Assembly: GCA_028866155.1 (NCBI GenBank)
Contig: JAGWIT010000003.1
Location: 1 to 41,612 of the forward strand
Reading direction: 5' to 3'
DNA from: Patescibacteria group bacterium
GTDB taxonomy: Bacteria; Patescibacteriota; Minisyncoccia; Phycocordibacterales; SBAW01
DNA length: 41,612 nucleotides
Part shown: piece after piece, positions 7,578 through 14,696 of the stretch
Numbering within the stretch: position 1 is the first letter of the stretch
Layout of the letters: each line of letters starts with the position of its first letter
Made by a program: the position numbers and the translations under genes
The notes under the pieces: generated by a model
Databases searched by the model: none
What the model was told of the DNA's origin: nothing
Seen by the model: only the letters and a program-made list of their open reading frames with translations

Positions 7578-8333
7578 TTACATTCCGCCTGGGATACTAG
7601 GTGGTGGGGGTAGATCATTAGCATTCTTAATATCTTGCGCTTGAATCTTTCCATCTATCATTTTTCCTTGAATAAAAATCCTATCTCCGACTTTTTCTTG
7701 AACTATTATCTGGCCAGAAGGCACCATGACCGTCACGGCAGTCGTAGTACTAGTATCCATCGGATTCAAGAGTGCTATAACCAGCGTGTCGCCCTCGATG
7801 CTGGTTATTGTCCCGAGAAAGATACCGTGCCCTGGCGGCGGCAACCTTCGGGCATTTTCGTACAAATTTCCAAAGGGCGGGGGTAAATGCTTTTGATCAG
7901 CTTGTCGCAAAAGCATGTCGTGCAAGGGTGTCTTGTCTATCACAAAACCCGATACCGACATTACAAAGATTACGCCTCCCAAAAGATAGAGTACAGGAAC
8001 CTTGTAACCAAATTTAAACGACCTAAGCAGGTACTGAAGAAGTATGATCAAACCAATTTCCAAGGTAGAAAGCCCCCAAGGGAATAGGAAGAGAAAGACT
8101 TGCCAACCCGCTGGACCGAAACCAATGAGAGAAGCTTGTCCGCTCGCCCGTATGGTAAAAAGAATGAAACTTGAGAGAAAAACCGATACTACAAGCACCG
8201 CAACCACAACAAGTATAAATGCGGCAAATCGCAGCCTAAAATATGTCTTTGGCGTAAGGGTCAGTTCATTCTTCCTGATCTTCTCAAGAATGTTCTGAAT
8301 CTTGTCTTGCGGTATAGGCTGTTTATTGTTCAT
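7578..8333 (-). CDS. Three-TM membrane protein co-translated with sigma factor; possible anti-sigma
   Basis: The 251-residue protein starts with a short soluble helix-rich segment (about 1-35, EKIRKNELTLTPKTYF). Three membrane helices follow (about 36-60, 74-100, 112-133), then an external OB-like segment (GIFLGTITSIEGDTLVIALL ... VGDRIFIQGKMIDG) like the DUF5666-type domains nearby. Its start overlaps the sigma-factor stop by 11 bases. ECF sigma genes are commonly followed by a membrane anti-sigma factor whose cytoplasmic part holds the sigma. Position and topology fit that role, but no known anti-sigma motif (such as a zinc-binding ZAS) is visible, so the role is inferred. Confidence 0.55.
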   Translation of the reverse strand: MNNKQPIPQDKIQNILEKIRKNELTLTPKTYFRLRFAAFILVVVAVLVVSVFLSSFILFTIRASGQASLIGFGPAGWQVFLFLFPWGLSTLEIGLIILLQYLLRSFKFGYKVPVLYLLGGVIFVMSVSGFVIDKTPLHDMLLRQADQKHLPPPFGNLYENARRLPPPGHGIFLGTITSIEGDTLVIALLNPMDTSTTTAVTVMVPSGQIIVQEKVGDRIFIQGKMIDGKIQAQDIKNANDLPPPPSIPGGM

Positions 8334-8898
8334 AATCCATGTTCATTTTTTTATAAATTTTCCGTAAGGCATCCTTTCCTCGGAGTACCCGCACTGCTAC
8401 CGTACCAGTTGGAATCTGAAGAATGTCCGATATTTCTTTATAACTTAGACCTTCAAGATAGTGAAGAATTATGACTTCTCGGCACTTAGGAGTTAGCTTT
8501 TCTAACCCTTGATCTATCATTTTCTTCATTATCTCGTGATCTCGCTCCTCCACTGCCGGATCTTCGTACGTCATATGAGAGACGAAGGTATCAAGATCGA
8601 GCCCTAAGACGGCGCTGCGCTGCTGGCGCTTCAGTCCGTTGACGAACGCGTTGTGAGCAATTCGGTATATCCACGAAGAGAATTTTAATGACGTGTCAAA
8701 ATTATTTATATTTTGAAAAGCGCTAATAAAAACATCCTGCACTATATCCTCTATATTTTCTTTTTCTGACAAGAATTTTCTACCGTATCGTGAAAGTTTT
8801 TTATCATACCGAGTCATGAGAAGACCATATTTTTCCTTGTCTCCTCCTTGGATAAGCAAAACTATCTGCTCATCGGTAAGTGATGGGAGGTCGTCCAT
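8323..8898 (-). CDS. ECF-type RNA polymerase sigma factor
   Basis: The 191-residue protein has sigma region 2 (ENIEDIVQDVFISAFQNINNF ... FSSWIYRIAHNAFVNGLKR, about 46-95) and region 4 (LTPKCREVIILHYLEGLSYKEISDILQIPTGTVAVRVLRG, about 137-178), with no regions 1 or 3. That is the standard ECF layout and length. It would redirect RNA polymerase to a small set of promoters. Its own upstream region carries the bipartite element shared with three neighbouring units, consistent with positive autoregulation. The following membrane gene overlaps by 11 bases and is the likely controlling partner. Confidence 0.92.
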   Translation of the reverse strand: MDDLPSLTDEQIVLLIQGGDKEKYGLLMTRYDKKLSRYGRKFLSEKENIEDIVQDVFISAFQNINNFDTSLKFSSWIYRIAHNAFVNGLKRQQRSAVLGLDLDTFVSHMTYEDPAVEERDHEIMKKMIDQGLEKLTPKCREVIILHYLEGLSYKEISDILQIPTGTVAVRVLRGKDALRKIYKKMNMDYEQ

Positions 8899-8912
8899 AC
8901 CTAAAGTCTACA

Positions 8913-8943
8913 CTATATACATCCCTCACTATGTATTATTACA
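8913..8943 (-). promoter_or_regulatory. Shared sigma-type promoter element, copy before the sigma gene
   Basis: On the minus strand: TGTAATAAT, 15 bases, then TATATAG, with ATG before the second box. It lies 14 bases before the sigma start, so the leader would be short. It sits back to back with the plus-strand copy at 8956-8986, 12 bases away. Confidence 0.6.
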
Positions 8944-8955
8944 TTTAACGACTAA

Positions 8956-8986
8956 TGAAATAATGTTGCGTGCCTGGTGTAGTAGT
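8956..8986 (+). promoter_or_regulatory. Shared sigma-type promoter element, copy before the 9065 gene
   Basis: On the plus strand: TGAAATAAT, 15 bases, then TAGTAGT, with GTG before the second box. It differs by one base in the first box and one or two in the second from the other copies. It points to the secreted DUF5666 gene starting at 9065, with a leader of about 70 bases. Confidence 0.5.
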
Positions 8987-9064
8987 TACTGAGGGGCGAA
9001 GAAGGAGATGGCCACTGCACTTCAATTGCCCAGAATAAAAAATTACTACTAACAATTAAACAAC

Positions 9065-9748
9065 ATGAAAACTAGCATTAAAAGCAAACTATTCATTATC
9101 CCCATGCTCGCAGTAGCGCTTGCTGGTGGAGCGGCGGCTGGTATAAGCGGTATAGCAAGTGCTTCGACTTCTACCAATACTGCAACTCAAACTTTCACTG
9201 ATCACGGTCATAGAGGCATGGGTCCGGGTATTGTCGGCACTGTCTCGGCAGTTAACGGCGATTCTCTAACGGTGGCGGGTAAAAATGGCACCACTTATAC
9301 CGTTGATGTTACCACTGCGACAGTCATGAAAAGCAGCGGTGCAGGTAGTGCTCCCACTACTGTAGCCATTAGTGATATCGCAGTAGGCGACACTATCATG
9401 GCGCAGGGCACTGTAAGTGGTACTAGCGTAACGGCAACCAATGTCATGGATGGTCAATTCTTTGGCGGCCCGCATGGCGGCCCGGGTGGTATGGGCGGCG
9501 TAATGGGCACTGTCTCGGCAGTTAACGGTACAACTATTACCGTTACTGGTCAGAACGGCGGCACGTATACCGTTGACGCATCAAGCGCTACAGTTAATGA
9601 AAATGGAAGCACCTCCTCTCTCTCCAACGTCAAAGTCGGCGATACAGTACGTGTAGGAGGCAGTATTACCACCGCTTCGATGACTGCAACAAATATCGAC
9701 GATGGCATACCACAGGCTCCAGCACAAGCAACAGGTACTGCTCAATAA
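9065..9748 (+). CDS. Secreted protein with two DUF5666-type domains
   Basis: The 227-residue product has a signal peptide (about 1-34, cleavage near ASAST) and a His/Gly spacer. Two tandem copies of a small beta domain follow: GIVGTVSAVNGDSLTV ... VGDTIMAQGTVSG (about 55-128) and GVMGTVSAVNGTTITV ... VGDTVRVGGSI (about 145-210). A Gly-rich hinge (GGPHGGPGGMGG) separates them. The same domain occurs in the peptidoglycan-binding protein at 6504. It is transcribed divergently from the sigma gene, carries a copy of the shared promoter element, and ends in a strong terminator. No enzymatic residues are evident; a structural or ligand-binding envelope role is likely. Confidence 0.75.
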   Translation: MKTSIKSKLFIIPMLAVALAGGAAAGISGIASASTSTNTATQTFTDHGHRGMGPGIVGTVSAVNGDSLTVAGKNGTTYTVDVTTATVMKSSGAGSAPTTVAISDIAVGDTIMAQGTVSGTSVTATNVMDGQFFGGPHGGPGGMGGVMGTVSAVNGTTITVTGQNGGTYTVDASSATVNENGSTSSLSNVKVGDTVRVGGSITTASMTATNIDDGIPQAPAQATGTAQ

Positions 9749-9767
9749 AACATAATTAGTGCAAAAC

Positions 9768-9802
9768 AAAACACCGCCCATTATAGGCGGTGTTTTGTTT
9801 TC
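9768..9802 (+). terminator. Intrinsic terminator after the DUF5666 gene
   Basis: AAAACACCGCC (9768-9778) pairs with GGCGGTGTTTT (9786-9796) around a 7-base loop and is followed by GTTTT. A strong, nearly symmetric terminator. Confidence 0.9.
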
Positions 9803-9848
9803 CTTACTGGGCATTGACGCGTCTCGAGCGCGATGACCTAGCTCAGGT

Positions 9849-9936
9849 TGGCGGAGACGAGAGGATTCGAACCTCTGATGGGTTGCCCCATGCCGGTTTT
9901 CGAAACCGGTGCATTCGACCACTCTGCCACGTCTCC
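9849..9936 (-). tRNA. tRNA-Ser (anticodon CGA)
   Basis: On the minus strand the gene starts GGAGACGTGGCAGAGTGG and ends CGTCTCCG plus an encoded CCA. The anticodon stem CCGG...CCGG carries loop TTTCGAA (anticodon CGA). A long variable arm (GCATGGGGCAACCCATC) marks a class II tRNA, and the T arm has GGTTCGAATCC. The acceptor GGAGACG/CGTCTCC is fully paired. It borders the accessory island on its left side. Confidence 0.95.
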
Positions 9937-9952
9937 TTGTTTTTACAGTGCC

Positions 9953-9979
9953 AAAAAAGCAAAGCAGTTTGCTTTTTTT
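9953..9979. terminator. A/T-flanked bidirectional hairpin upstream of tRNA-Ser
   Basis: AAAAAAGCAAA (9953-9963) and TTTGCTTTTTT (9968-9978) pair perfectly around GCAG. It can act as a terminator on either strand. It lies between tRNA-Ser and the first gene remnant, at the edge of the accessory block. Confidence 0.5.
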
Positions 9980-9983
9980 ACAC

Positions 9984-10081
9984 CTGGTGACCAGTTTACT
10001 TGGCTTTCCGAACTCGGACAATACCGAGCTGCCATCGGTTTGAGCATCCAAGAGCTGCGTGGGTTAGTTCCAAATATATAA
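9984..10081 (+). pseudogene. 3' gene remnant, copy 1 (unidentified family)
   Basis: About 75-90 bases match the sequence at 12957-13057. Both read DQFTWLSELGQYRAAIGLS in the same plus-strand frame and end in a stop. Base differences between the copies fall largely at third codon positions (GCT/GCC, AGC/AGT, GAG/GAA, CGT/CGA, TTA/TTG, GTT/GTG, CCA/CCT), so these are diverged 3' ends of a protein-coding gene rather than a recent non-coding duplication. No start or preceding body is left. I do not recognise the family; an integrase-type gene is one possibility, given the position at a tRNA. Confidence 0.5.
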
Positions 10082-10113
10082 AGAAAAAGACCGCAAGCAA
10101 AATGCCTACGGTC
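10081..10113 (-). terminator. Intrinsic terminator of the ATP-grasp operon
   Basis: On the minus strand GACCG (10113-10109) and CGGTC (10093-10089) form a hairpin followed by TTTTTCTTT. It lies just after the ATP-grasp stop codon. Confidence 0.65.
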
Positions 10114-10126
10114 CCAGTTGAACATC

Positions 10127-11158
10127 CTAACGCTCCATGTGCTTGAGCACCTCAAGGTACATGTCCTCAACGATTTTCTGTTGTGCTTTGCCAGTCTTCA
10201 CGTAATGGTCAAGCCCAGGCGCGGAGTTGATTTCAAGCACCCAGTATTTTTCAGGCGACTTGGTTATATCGCCCTCAATCATGAGGTCAACTCCGCATAG
10301 CCGAAGCCCCATATCTTCCGCCGACTTGATTGCGAATTGGCGAAAGCCAGGATGCATCGTATTGGTGACATCCACAGCGTCACCGCCTGCAGAGAGGTTC
10401 GCATTATCGAGCAGGTAGACACGCTGTCCTTTTACAGGTACGGATTGAAGGGTCAGTTTCTCCCTTGCGAGTTTTGCCTTTATGCGAGGGTCCTCCATGC
10501 GGAGCCTCGTATCTCGGCTGCTGGTAGAGAAGCGGCGTTGTTTCTTTTCCAGCAATTCAGCGATGGTCGAATGTCCGTCGCCAATCACGTTAAGCGGAAT
10601 ACGTTCGTACGCCGAGATTACCTTGTCATCAAGCACTACGATGCGGTAATCCCGCCCTTTCACAGGAGTTTGCACCAGCGCCACGCGGTCAAGTTTGAAG
10701 ATGCGACGCATAGCGCTGTAGAAATCGCGCCGTGTGTGGCATAACGCGACCCCCTTACCTTGACTGCCACTATTTGGCTTGACGATGACAGGAAAGCCGA
10801 CTTCTTGAGCGTAAGCATATGCGGCATCCAAGCTGCGAGGCGACTCAAGCGCTTCTGCCCACTTTGGAGCAAAGAACGTTTTGCCTGGCACTGTGGGATA
10901 CCCCATACGCTTCATAAAGAAGTTCGCGTAGTCCTTGTCTTTGGAGATTTCCGCAGCTCCAAGCGTGTTGAGGTCGAGGCTCGAATAGCGGAAGTAGCGT
11001 TTCTTGCCACTCTTGTAGATAATCTGACCTGCAATATTCCATTCGGTCTCCATGACCACCTTAGCCCCGATTCTTGGGGCTATTTTGCGGAATATTTTGC
11101 CCACCAAAGGACCAGGGTAAGCTGGCTTTTTCATGGCTTTGTTCCTCGTTGATTGCAT
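10127..11158 (-). CDS. ATP-grasp ligase, cyanophycin synthetase/RimK-like
   Basis: The 343-residue protein has an ATP-grasp core: FPVIVKPNSGSQGKGV (ATP-binding loop, about 125-140), a segment GRDYRIVVLDDKVISAYERIP, the lid element NVIGDGHSTIAELLE, and the metal-binding end CGVDLMI ... YWVLEINSAPGLDHY. The GDGHSTI and EINSAPG motifs resemble the ATP-grasp domains of cyanophycin synthetases, RimK-type glutamate ligases and GshAB. It should form an amide bond between a carboxylate and an amine using ATP. It is the last gene of a four-gene group with a CofE-like gamma-glutamyl ligase, a folate cyclo-ligase and an NlpC/P60 hydrolase, which suggests a glutamylation-related task. The translation may begin at the second Met (MKKPAYPG). 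Substrate unknown. Confidence 0.8.
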   Translation of the reverse strand: MQSTRNKAMKKPAYPGPLVGKIFRKIAPRIGAKVVMETEWNIAGQIIYKSGKKRYFRYSSLDLNTLGAAEISKDKDYANFFMKRMGYPTVPGKTFFAPKWAEALESPRSLDAAYAYAQEVGFPVIVKPNSGSQGKGVALCHTRRDFYSAMRRIFKLDRVALVQTPVKGRDYRIVVLDDKVISAYERIPLNVIGDGHSTIAELLEKKQRRFSTSSRDTRLRMEDPRIKAKLAREKLTLQSVPVKGQRVYLLDNANLSAGGDAVDVTNTMHPGFRQFAIKSAEDMGLRLCGVDLMIEGDITKSPEKYWVLEINSAPGLDHYVKTGKAQQKIVEDMYLEVLKHMER

Positions 11159-11191
11159 CCTGCAGGATATTACAATCGAAATTGCCGAGTG

Positions 11192-11911
11192 TCAATTTCG
11201 ACGAGTTTTCTTTTGCTTAGCTAAGTTTAATTTACCAAACAGTGGGAGGTACAAATCATCGGTTACAGGGATTATAAGTTCTTTACGATTGACACGTTCG
11301 CGCAAGATTACAGGGGCGTTTTTGATAATAGCGAGCGGTTTTCGCTCATTACCTTCTCCCATCAGCAGTACGGCAGAAGTAGCAAGACTGTCCGCTATAT
11401 CTACGCGAGTCATTTTTAATTTACGACCAAATAAATCAGCAGAACCGCGATAATCTTTGATGCCGCCAAAACCAGCGTAACCCAGTGCCACACCGACTAC
11501 CCCCGCTCGCAGAGGCAACACTCTACTATCGGTTATCAGTACACCAAGCGATGAAAGTTTATAATGTTTCAATAAAGCTTTCCTCAGACGAGTAGCTGCC
11601 CTAAAGCTATCTTTTGGGAGGAGGACTAATTTACCTTGGGCATTTGACTCGTCTATGCCTGCAGCTGCCATAAACATGCCGTCTTTTATGGTCAGCCAAA
11701 CGTATTTAGTAGGTATTGCCCATTCGCTCTCTTTTTGAATTATTTTTATTTTTTCTTTAGGCTCTGCGGTACGACCTTCAGCTAAGGCAACTATTTTTGA
11801 AGTAACAACGAGAATATCACCATTGTTGAGATGTGATACGTGTTCAAAAACAAAATGCTCTAATTTTTCCTTTTCCTGAAACAGTCTCGTATGTATTGCT
11901 CGTATATTCAT
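11192..11911 (-). CDS. CofE-like F420-0:gamma-glutamyl ligase family protein
   Basis: The 239-residue protein matches the CofE/FbiB ligase fold: GDILVVTSKIVALAEGR near the N-terminus, ITDSRVLPLRAGVVGVALGYAGF in the centre (the D-x-R-x-G-x-x-G/A region), then DYRGSADLFGRKLKMTRVDIADSLATSAVLLMGEG. Canonical CofE adds gamma-linked glutamates to coenzyme F420-0 with GTP. No other F420 gene is visible here, and F420 is not expected in a CPR bacterium, so the true substrate may be a folate or another acceptor. Four bases separate it from the 5-FCL gene upstream, implying coupling. Confidence 0.8.
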   Translation of the reverse strand: MNIRAIHTRLFQEKEKLEHFVFEHVSHLNNGDILVVTSKIVALAEGRTAEPKEKIKIIQKESEWAIPTKYVWLTIKDGMFMAAAGIDESNAQGKLVLLPKDSFRAATRLRKALLKHYKLSSLGVLITDSRVLPLRAGVVGVALGYAGFGGIKDYRGSADLFGRKLKMTRVDIADSLATSAVLLMGEGNERKPLAIIKNAPVILRERVNRKELIIPVTDDLYLPLFGKLNLAKQKKTRRN

Positions 11912-11915
11912 ATTT

Positions 11916-12329
11916 TCATCGCGCGTTTGTTTTATAGTGTTCGACTCCGCTTATCTTTTTTACGTAGACCCAATCAACCAATTCATCCCAAGGTTGTTTT
12001 TTGAGCGATATGGGTGAAAATTGATTTTCATAACAAAAACCAATACGTACCCATTGGGGTGGTATAGCAGAAAGAAACCTGTCATACCAACCACCGCCTC
12101 GTCCATGCCTCACTCCGAGGCTATCGAAGGCAGTACCAGGCACATAGACACATACTTTTGGGTGGTCAAAAAGTGCAATTACTTTGCTTGCCGCATCACG
12201 AGGCTGTAAAGATAAATCGGGAGGAATAACGAAACGAATTGACGGTAGGGCGGCTAAGCATTGCAGAGGGTCTGGTTCGCTGCTAAGTGGCGCATACCCA
12301 ATAGCTTCGTATGAGCGGAAGTTTTCCAT
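11916..12329 (-). CDS. 5-formyltetrahydrofolate cyclo-ligase family, N-terminally short
   Basis: The C-terminal signature of 5-FCL is clear: VYVPGTAFDSLGVRHGRGGGWYDRFLS, the ATP/folate-binding loop. PLSSEPDPLQCLA matches the usual position about 50 residues in. From the ATG at 12329 the protein has 137 residues against roughly 180-200 for the family; the Arg/Lys-rich first helix is missing. The track's longer ORF (to 12416) runs through a hairpin and does not supply that helix. Activity on 5-formyl-THF is therefore uncertain. It is coupled to the CofE-like gene, so a folate or gamma-glutamyl link is plausible. Confidence 0.75.
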   Translation of the reverse strand: MENFRSYEAIGYAPLSSEPDPLQCLAALPSIRFVIPPDLSLQPRDAASKVIALFDHPKVCVYVPGTAFDSLGVRHGRGGGWYDRFLSAIPPQWVRIGFCYENQFSPISLKKQPWDELVDWVYVKKISGVEHYKTNAR

Positions 12330-12359
12330 AGATGAATTGTATTCTATTTTGTAGAGAAA

Positions 12360-12380
12360 CTGCCGCCCTAAGAGCGGCAG
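12360..12380 (-). terminator. Hairpin at the end of the NlpC/P60 gene
   Basis: CTGCCGC (12360-12366) pairs with GCGGCAG (12374-12380). On the minus strand it is followed by TTTCTC, a weak U-tract. It covers the last codons of the NlpC/P60 gene and precedes the 5-FCL start, so it may be an attenuator inside the operon. Confidence 0.5.
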
Positions 12381-12799
12381 TATAGTTGAGGTGGTATTCG
12401 ACGTACTCCAAGACATCCCCTCGCAACAAATATAGAAAACGGTTCTTCAATGACACCGTTCTTCCATTTTGTAGCGTGGATGACTGTATGCTCGTGTGTA
12501 GCTATTCCTACATGACCGAAGTCATCTTCGTTTAGTTGGTAGTCAAGCCGAGGTATAAACACGAGGTCTGCGACACCAACCTCTTCAAGGCGAATCGGGA
12601 TTACTTCGGACCAGGCGAGCTGATGGTCAGGCAAGGAAACCCCTAAAGGCTCCAAAAGCCACTGCATAAAGCGGAAACAATTAAGAACTTTTGGGGCTTC
12701 TTCAAGGGTTGCCGTTCTGCGATAAACGGAAATCCCTATGCACGCACGAGCCCGATGGATGAGCAGTCCTTGATATGAGAAACTACTCGGAAAACTCAT
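12368..12799 (-). CDS. NlpC/P60-like hydrolase
   Basis: The 143-residue protein shows the papain-like NlpC/P60 pattern: a cysteine in VLNCFRFMQWLL (about residue 41), DLVFIPR before FGHVGIATHEHTVIHATKW (catalytic His region about 90-110), and EEPF after it. The family hydrolyses gamma-glutamyl or other amide bonds in peptidoglycan peptides or transfers acyl groups. No signal peptide is visible, so it may act in the cytoplasm, unlike wall hydrolases. It leads the group with 5-FCL, CofE-like and ATP-grasp genes; a hydrolase beside two amide-forming ligases could trim or recycle the product. Confidence 0.7.
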   Translation of the reverse strand: MSFPSSFSYQGLLIHRARACIGISVYRRTATLEEAPKVLNCFRFMQWLLEPLGVSLPDHQLAWSEVIPIRLEEVGVADLVFIPRLDYQLNEDDFGHVGIATHEHTVIHATKWKNGVIEEPFSIFVARGCLGVRRIPPQLYCRS

Positions 12800-12928
12800 G
12801 GCATATCCTCCTCCATTGGTTCAAAGGGTTTATGCTTACGCCTGGCGCCAATCCTAAATATAGCTGGACCAGGTAGCGATGTAGTGATTTTGCAACATTT
12901 GCTTAGTATAGCAGATTTTATTTTATAG

Positions 12929-13057
12929 AAAACGTACACAACATTCACGAAGTTCACTGGTGACCAGTTTACTTGGCTTTCCGAACTCGGACAATACCGA
13001 GCCGCCATCGGTTTGAGTATCCAAGAACTGCGAGCGTTGGTGCCTGTTCAGTCCTAG
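12929..13057 (+). pseudogene. 3' gene remnant, copy 2
   Basis: Open from 12929 to TAG 13055-13057. The part from CTGGTGACCAG (12957) onward is the homologue of copy 1 at 9984, ending in ...QELRALVP plus a short tail. Upstream of 12957 the two copies no longer match. The stop overlaps the AbiV stop on the other strand (CTAG). It marks the border between the glutamyl-ligase group and the defence-like operon. Confidence 0.5.
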
Positions 13058-14691
13058 CTCTTGTCGCCACTGCGAGGCGGAGCGGGTGTTGGGTCGCTGC
13101 CTAGCACTATCTCGATTTTTGTGCCCGAGCGGTTCTCCTCAAACTCTTTCGCAAGTTTGATGAGGTATGCGTCGCAGTATGCCTTCATTGCGATAACTTC
13201 GGTGAGGGTGATTGGCTTGATGGTGGCGTGTTTTGCCTCAAGCTCTGCTCCCAGGTCGAGCATAGCGTCAACGTTCGCAGTCTGGTCTCCATAAAAGAGT
13301 GTGAGTTGCTCGTGCGCTGCTTTCTTGAGGTCGGACTTGCCGTCCCAGTGTCCATTCATTTGCAAGGCAGTCTTGAGCGCCTTGTAGAATTGCTCAAAGG
13401 CGTTGAGTTCCAATCGGAGATGCACGTCGTTTTTTGCCAATAAACTGATGCCACTGACGTATAGGTCAATCGCCTCGGCATGCTTCTCCATCCATAAGTG
13501 GCTGATGTACTGAAAGACAAGGCCAGTGAGCGATAGTTCCGTGCTCCCGAGCACGAGACGCATCGACTTCCAATCTAACTGAAGGCGAGGATTTAGTTCC
13601 AACCTCACACCAGCGTTGCTCTCCAAGTCCCAAATCTCATCATAAAAGCGGCTGATATCAACGGGCACGTTCCACCAGAACAGCCCGCGCGTTGCGATGT
13701 TGAGAGCCGCAACAAACATTCGGCAATAGCCATACGAGTAATCCCACAGCCCTTGCACGGGTACTTTTTTCGGAAGAGTCAGTTCGATGATGAGCGTATT
13801 TTTATCGCTCTGCTTCAGCTTCAACATACTCGACTGGGCGTTGAGTTCGTTGAGTGCCTTATTACGGATTGAATGAGATGGAGTCTTTATCTTCACGCGC
13901 ACGCGCCATTTCGGTTTCCAAGCCTCTTCATCGCTCGGCTTTTGCCGCGTCATTTCCTTTTGCAACAACTCTCGCATCGCACCCTCGTTCTGTTCGTAGA
14001 CCTCTCGAAGCCACGGTATCCACTTTTTGACATCACCGAGTTCAATCAATTTCTGCTGCGAAGCGGGACTCCATATTTCTTTTCTTTTTTGTGGGTCATC
14101 AACTGCCTTGAAAAACCACTGCAAGTTAGGGTCATCAGGCCCCGCGACCTCCTCGCTGACATCGCCTTCCGCCTGCTCCAACTTGAGTCGAGCCTCCACA
14201 AAACCGTGAATCATTTTTGCTTCACCCTCTTTCATCTTGTCGCGCCACGAGAGCATATCGTCTGGATTGGCGTAAAAGTAGTCCATCCGACGTTCGTGCA
14301 GATTCTTTGCAAGACCTCGTTGGTCATCAATTTGCTTTTGACTTATTTTCTGTTTGCCAAATGATTGCCCCCAAATCGCAAAGAAAAGCTTTTTCTCGTG
14401 GTCATCAATGTCGAGGTTCATCTCGCGGTCGCTGGGGTGCTTCGCCGCCATAAGGCGCACGCCCATAAGTTCGACCTTGCCAATCTCCTCAAGCGCAAGC
14501 ACGGAGAGGTGAAATGCTATGTGGTCGAGTTTCTTTTCAAGCATTGCCGAGGCACCATCGAGTAGCTCCTCGGCGTTCTTGAGGCAAATATGACGGAACT
14601 CATTGTGTTTTTTGATGTCTTCTGGCTTCATTGGCGCGTTGATTGTACCGCTCTGTGCAAGGCGTCGCAAAAGTGCTGCACCCGAACCCAT
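13054..14691 (-). CDS. AbiV-family abortive-infection-like protein, enlarged
   Basis: The N-terminal part (about 20-200) fits the AbiV family: KNAEELLDGASAMLEKKLDHIAFHLSVLALEEIGKVELM, with the EEIGK signature and a later HEKKLFFAIW helix. AbiV proteins are HEPN-like helical proteins that block phage protein production. Typical members are about 200 residues; this one has 545, with a C-terminal domain (about 230-540) I cannot name. The track start at 14691 is five bases after the previous stop; MKPEDIKK at 14631 is an alternative that begins at the domain. It is the last gene of a six-gene minus-strand operon. Confidence 0.7.
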   Translation of the reverse strand: MGSGAALLRRLAQSGTINAPMKPEDIKKHNEFRHICLKNAEELLDGASAMLEKKLDHIAFHLSVLALEEIGKVELMGVRLMAAKHPSDREMNLDIDDHEKKLFFAIWGQSFGKQKISQKQIDDQRGLAKNLHERRMDYFYANPDDMLSWRDKMKEGEAKMIHGFVEARLKLEQAEGDVSEEVAGPDDPNLQWFFKAVDDPQKRKEIWSPASQQKLIELGDVKKWIPWLREVYEQNEGAMRELLQKEMTRQKPSDEEAWKPKWRVRVKIKTPSHSIRNKALNELNAQSSMLKLKQSDKNTLIIELTLPKKVPVQGLWDYSYGYCRMFVAALNIATRGLFWWNVPVDISRFYDEIWDLESNAGVRLELNPRLQLDWKSMRLVLGSTELSLTGLVFQYISHLWMEKHAEAIDLYVSGISLLAKNDVHLRLELNAFEQFYKALKTALQMNGHWDGKSDLKKAAHEQLTLFYGDQTANVDAMLDLGAELEAKHATIKPITLTEVIAMKAYCDAYLIKLAKEFEENRSGTKIEIVLGSDPTPAPPRSGDKS

Positions 14692-14696
14692 CAGGG

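Noticed and set aside
8979-9010. TGTAGTAGT at 8978-8986 as the first box of the promoter before 9065
   Set aside because: Read that way the second box is missing at the fixed distance; shifting to TGAAATAAT at 8956 places TAGTAGT exactly at the second-box position.
9848-10081. ORF reading through tRNA-Ser into the copy 1 remnant
   Set aside because: Its first part is the antisense of tRNA-Ser (RGFEPLMG-type peptide) and a terminator hairpin; only the part from 9984 shows coding history.
12796-13008. 70-residue minus-strand ORF between NlpC/P60 and AbiV
   Set aside because: Its first part is the antisense of the copy 2 remnant and it has no motif or good ribosome site.
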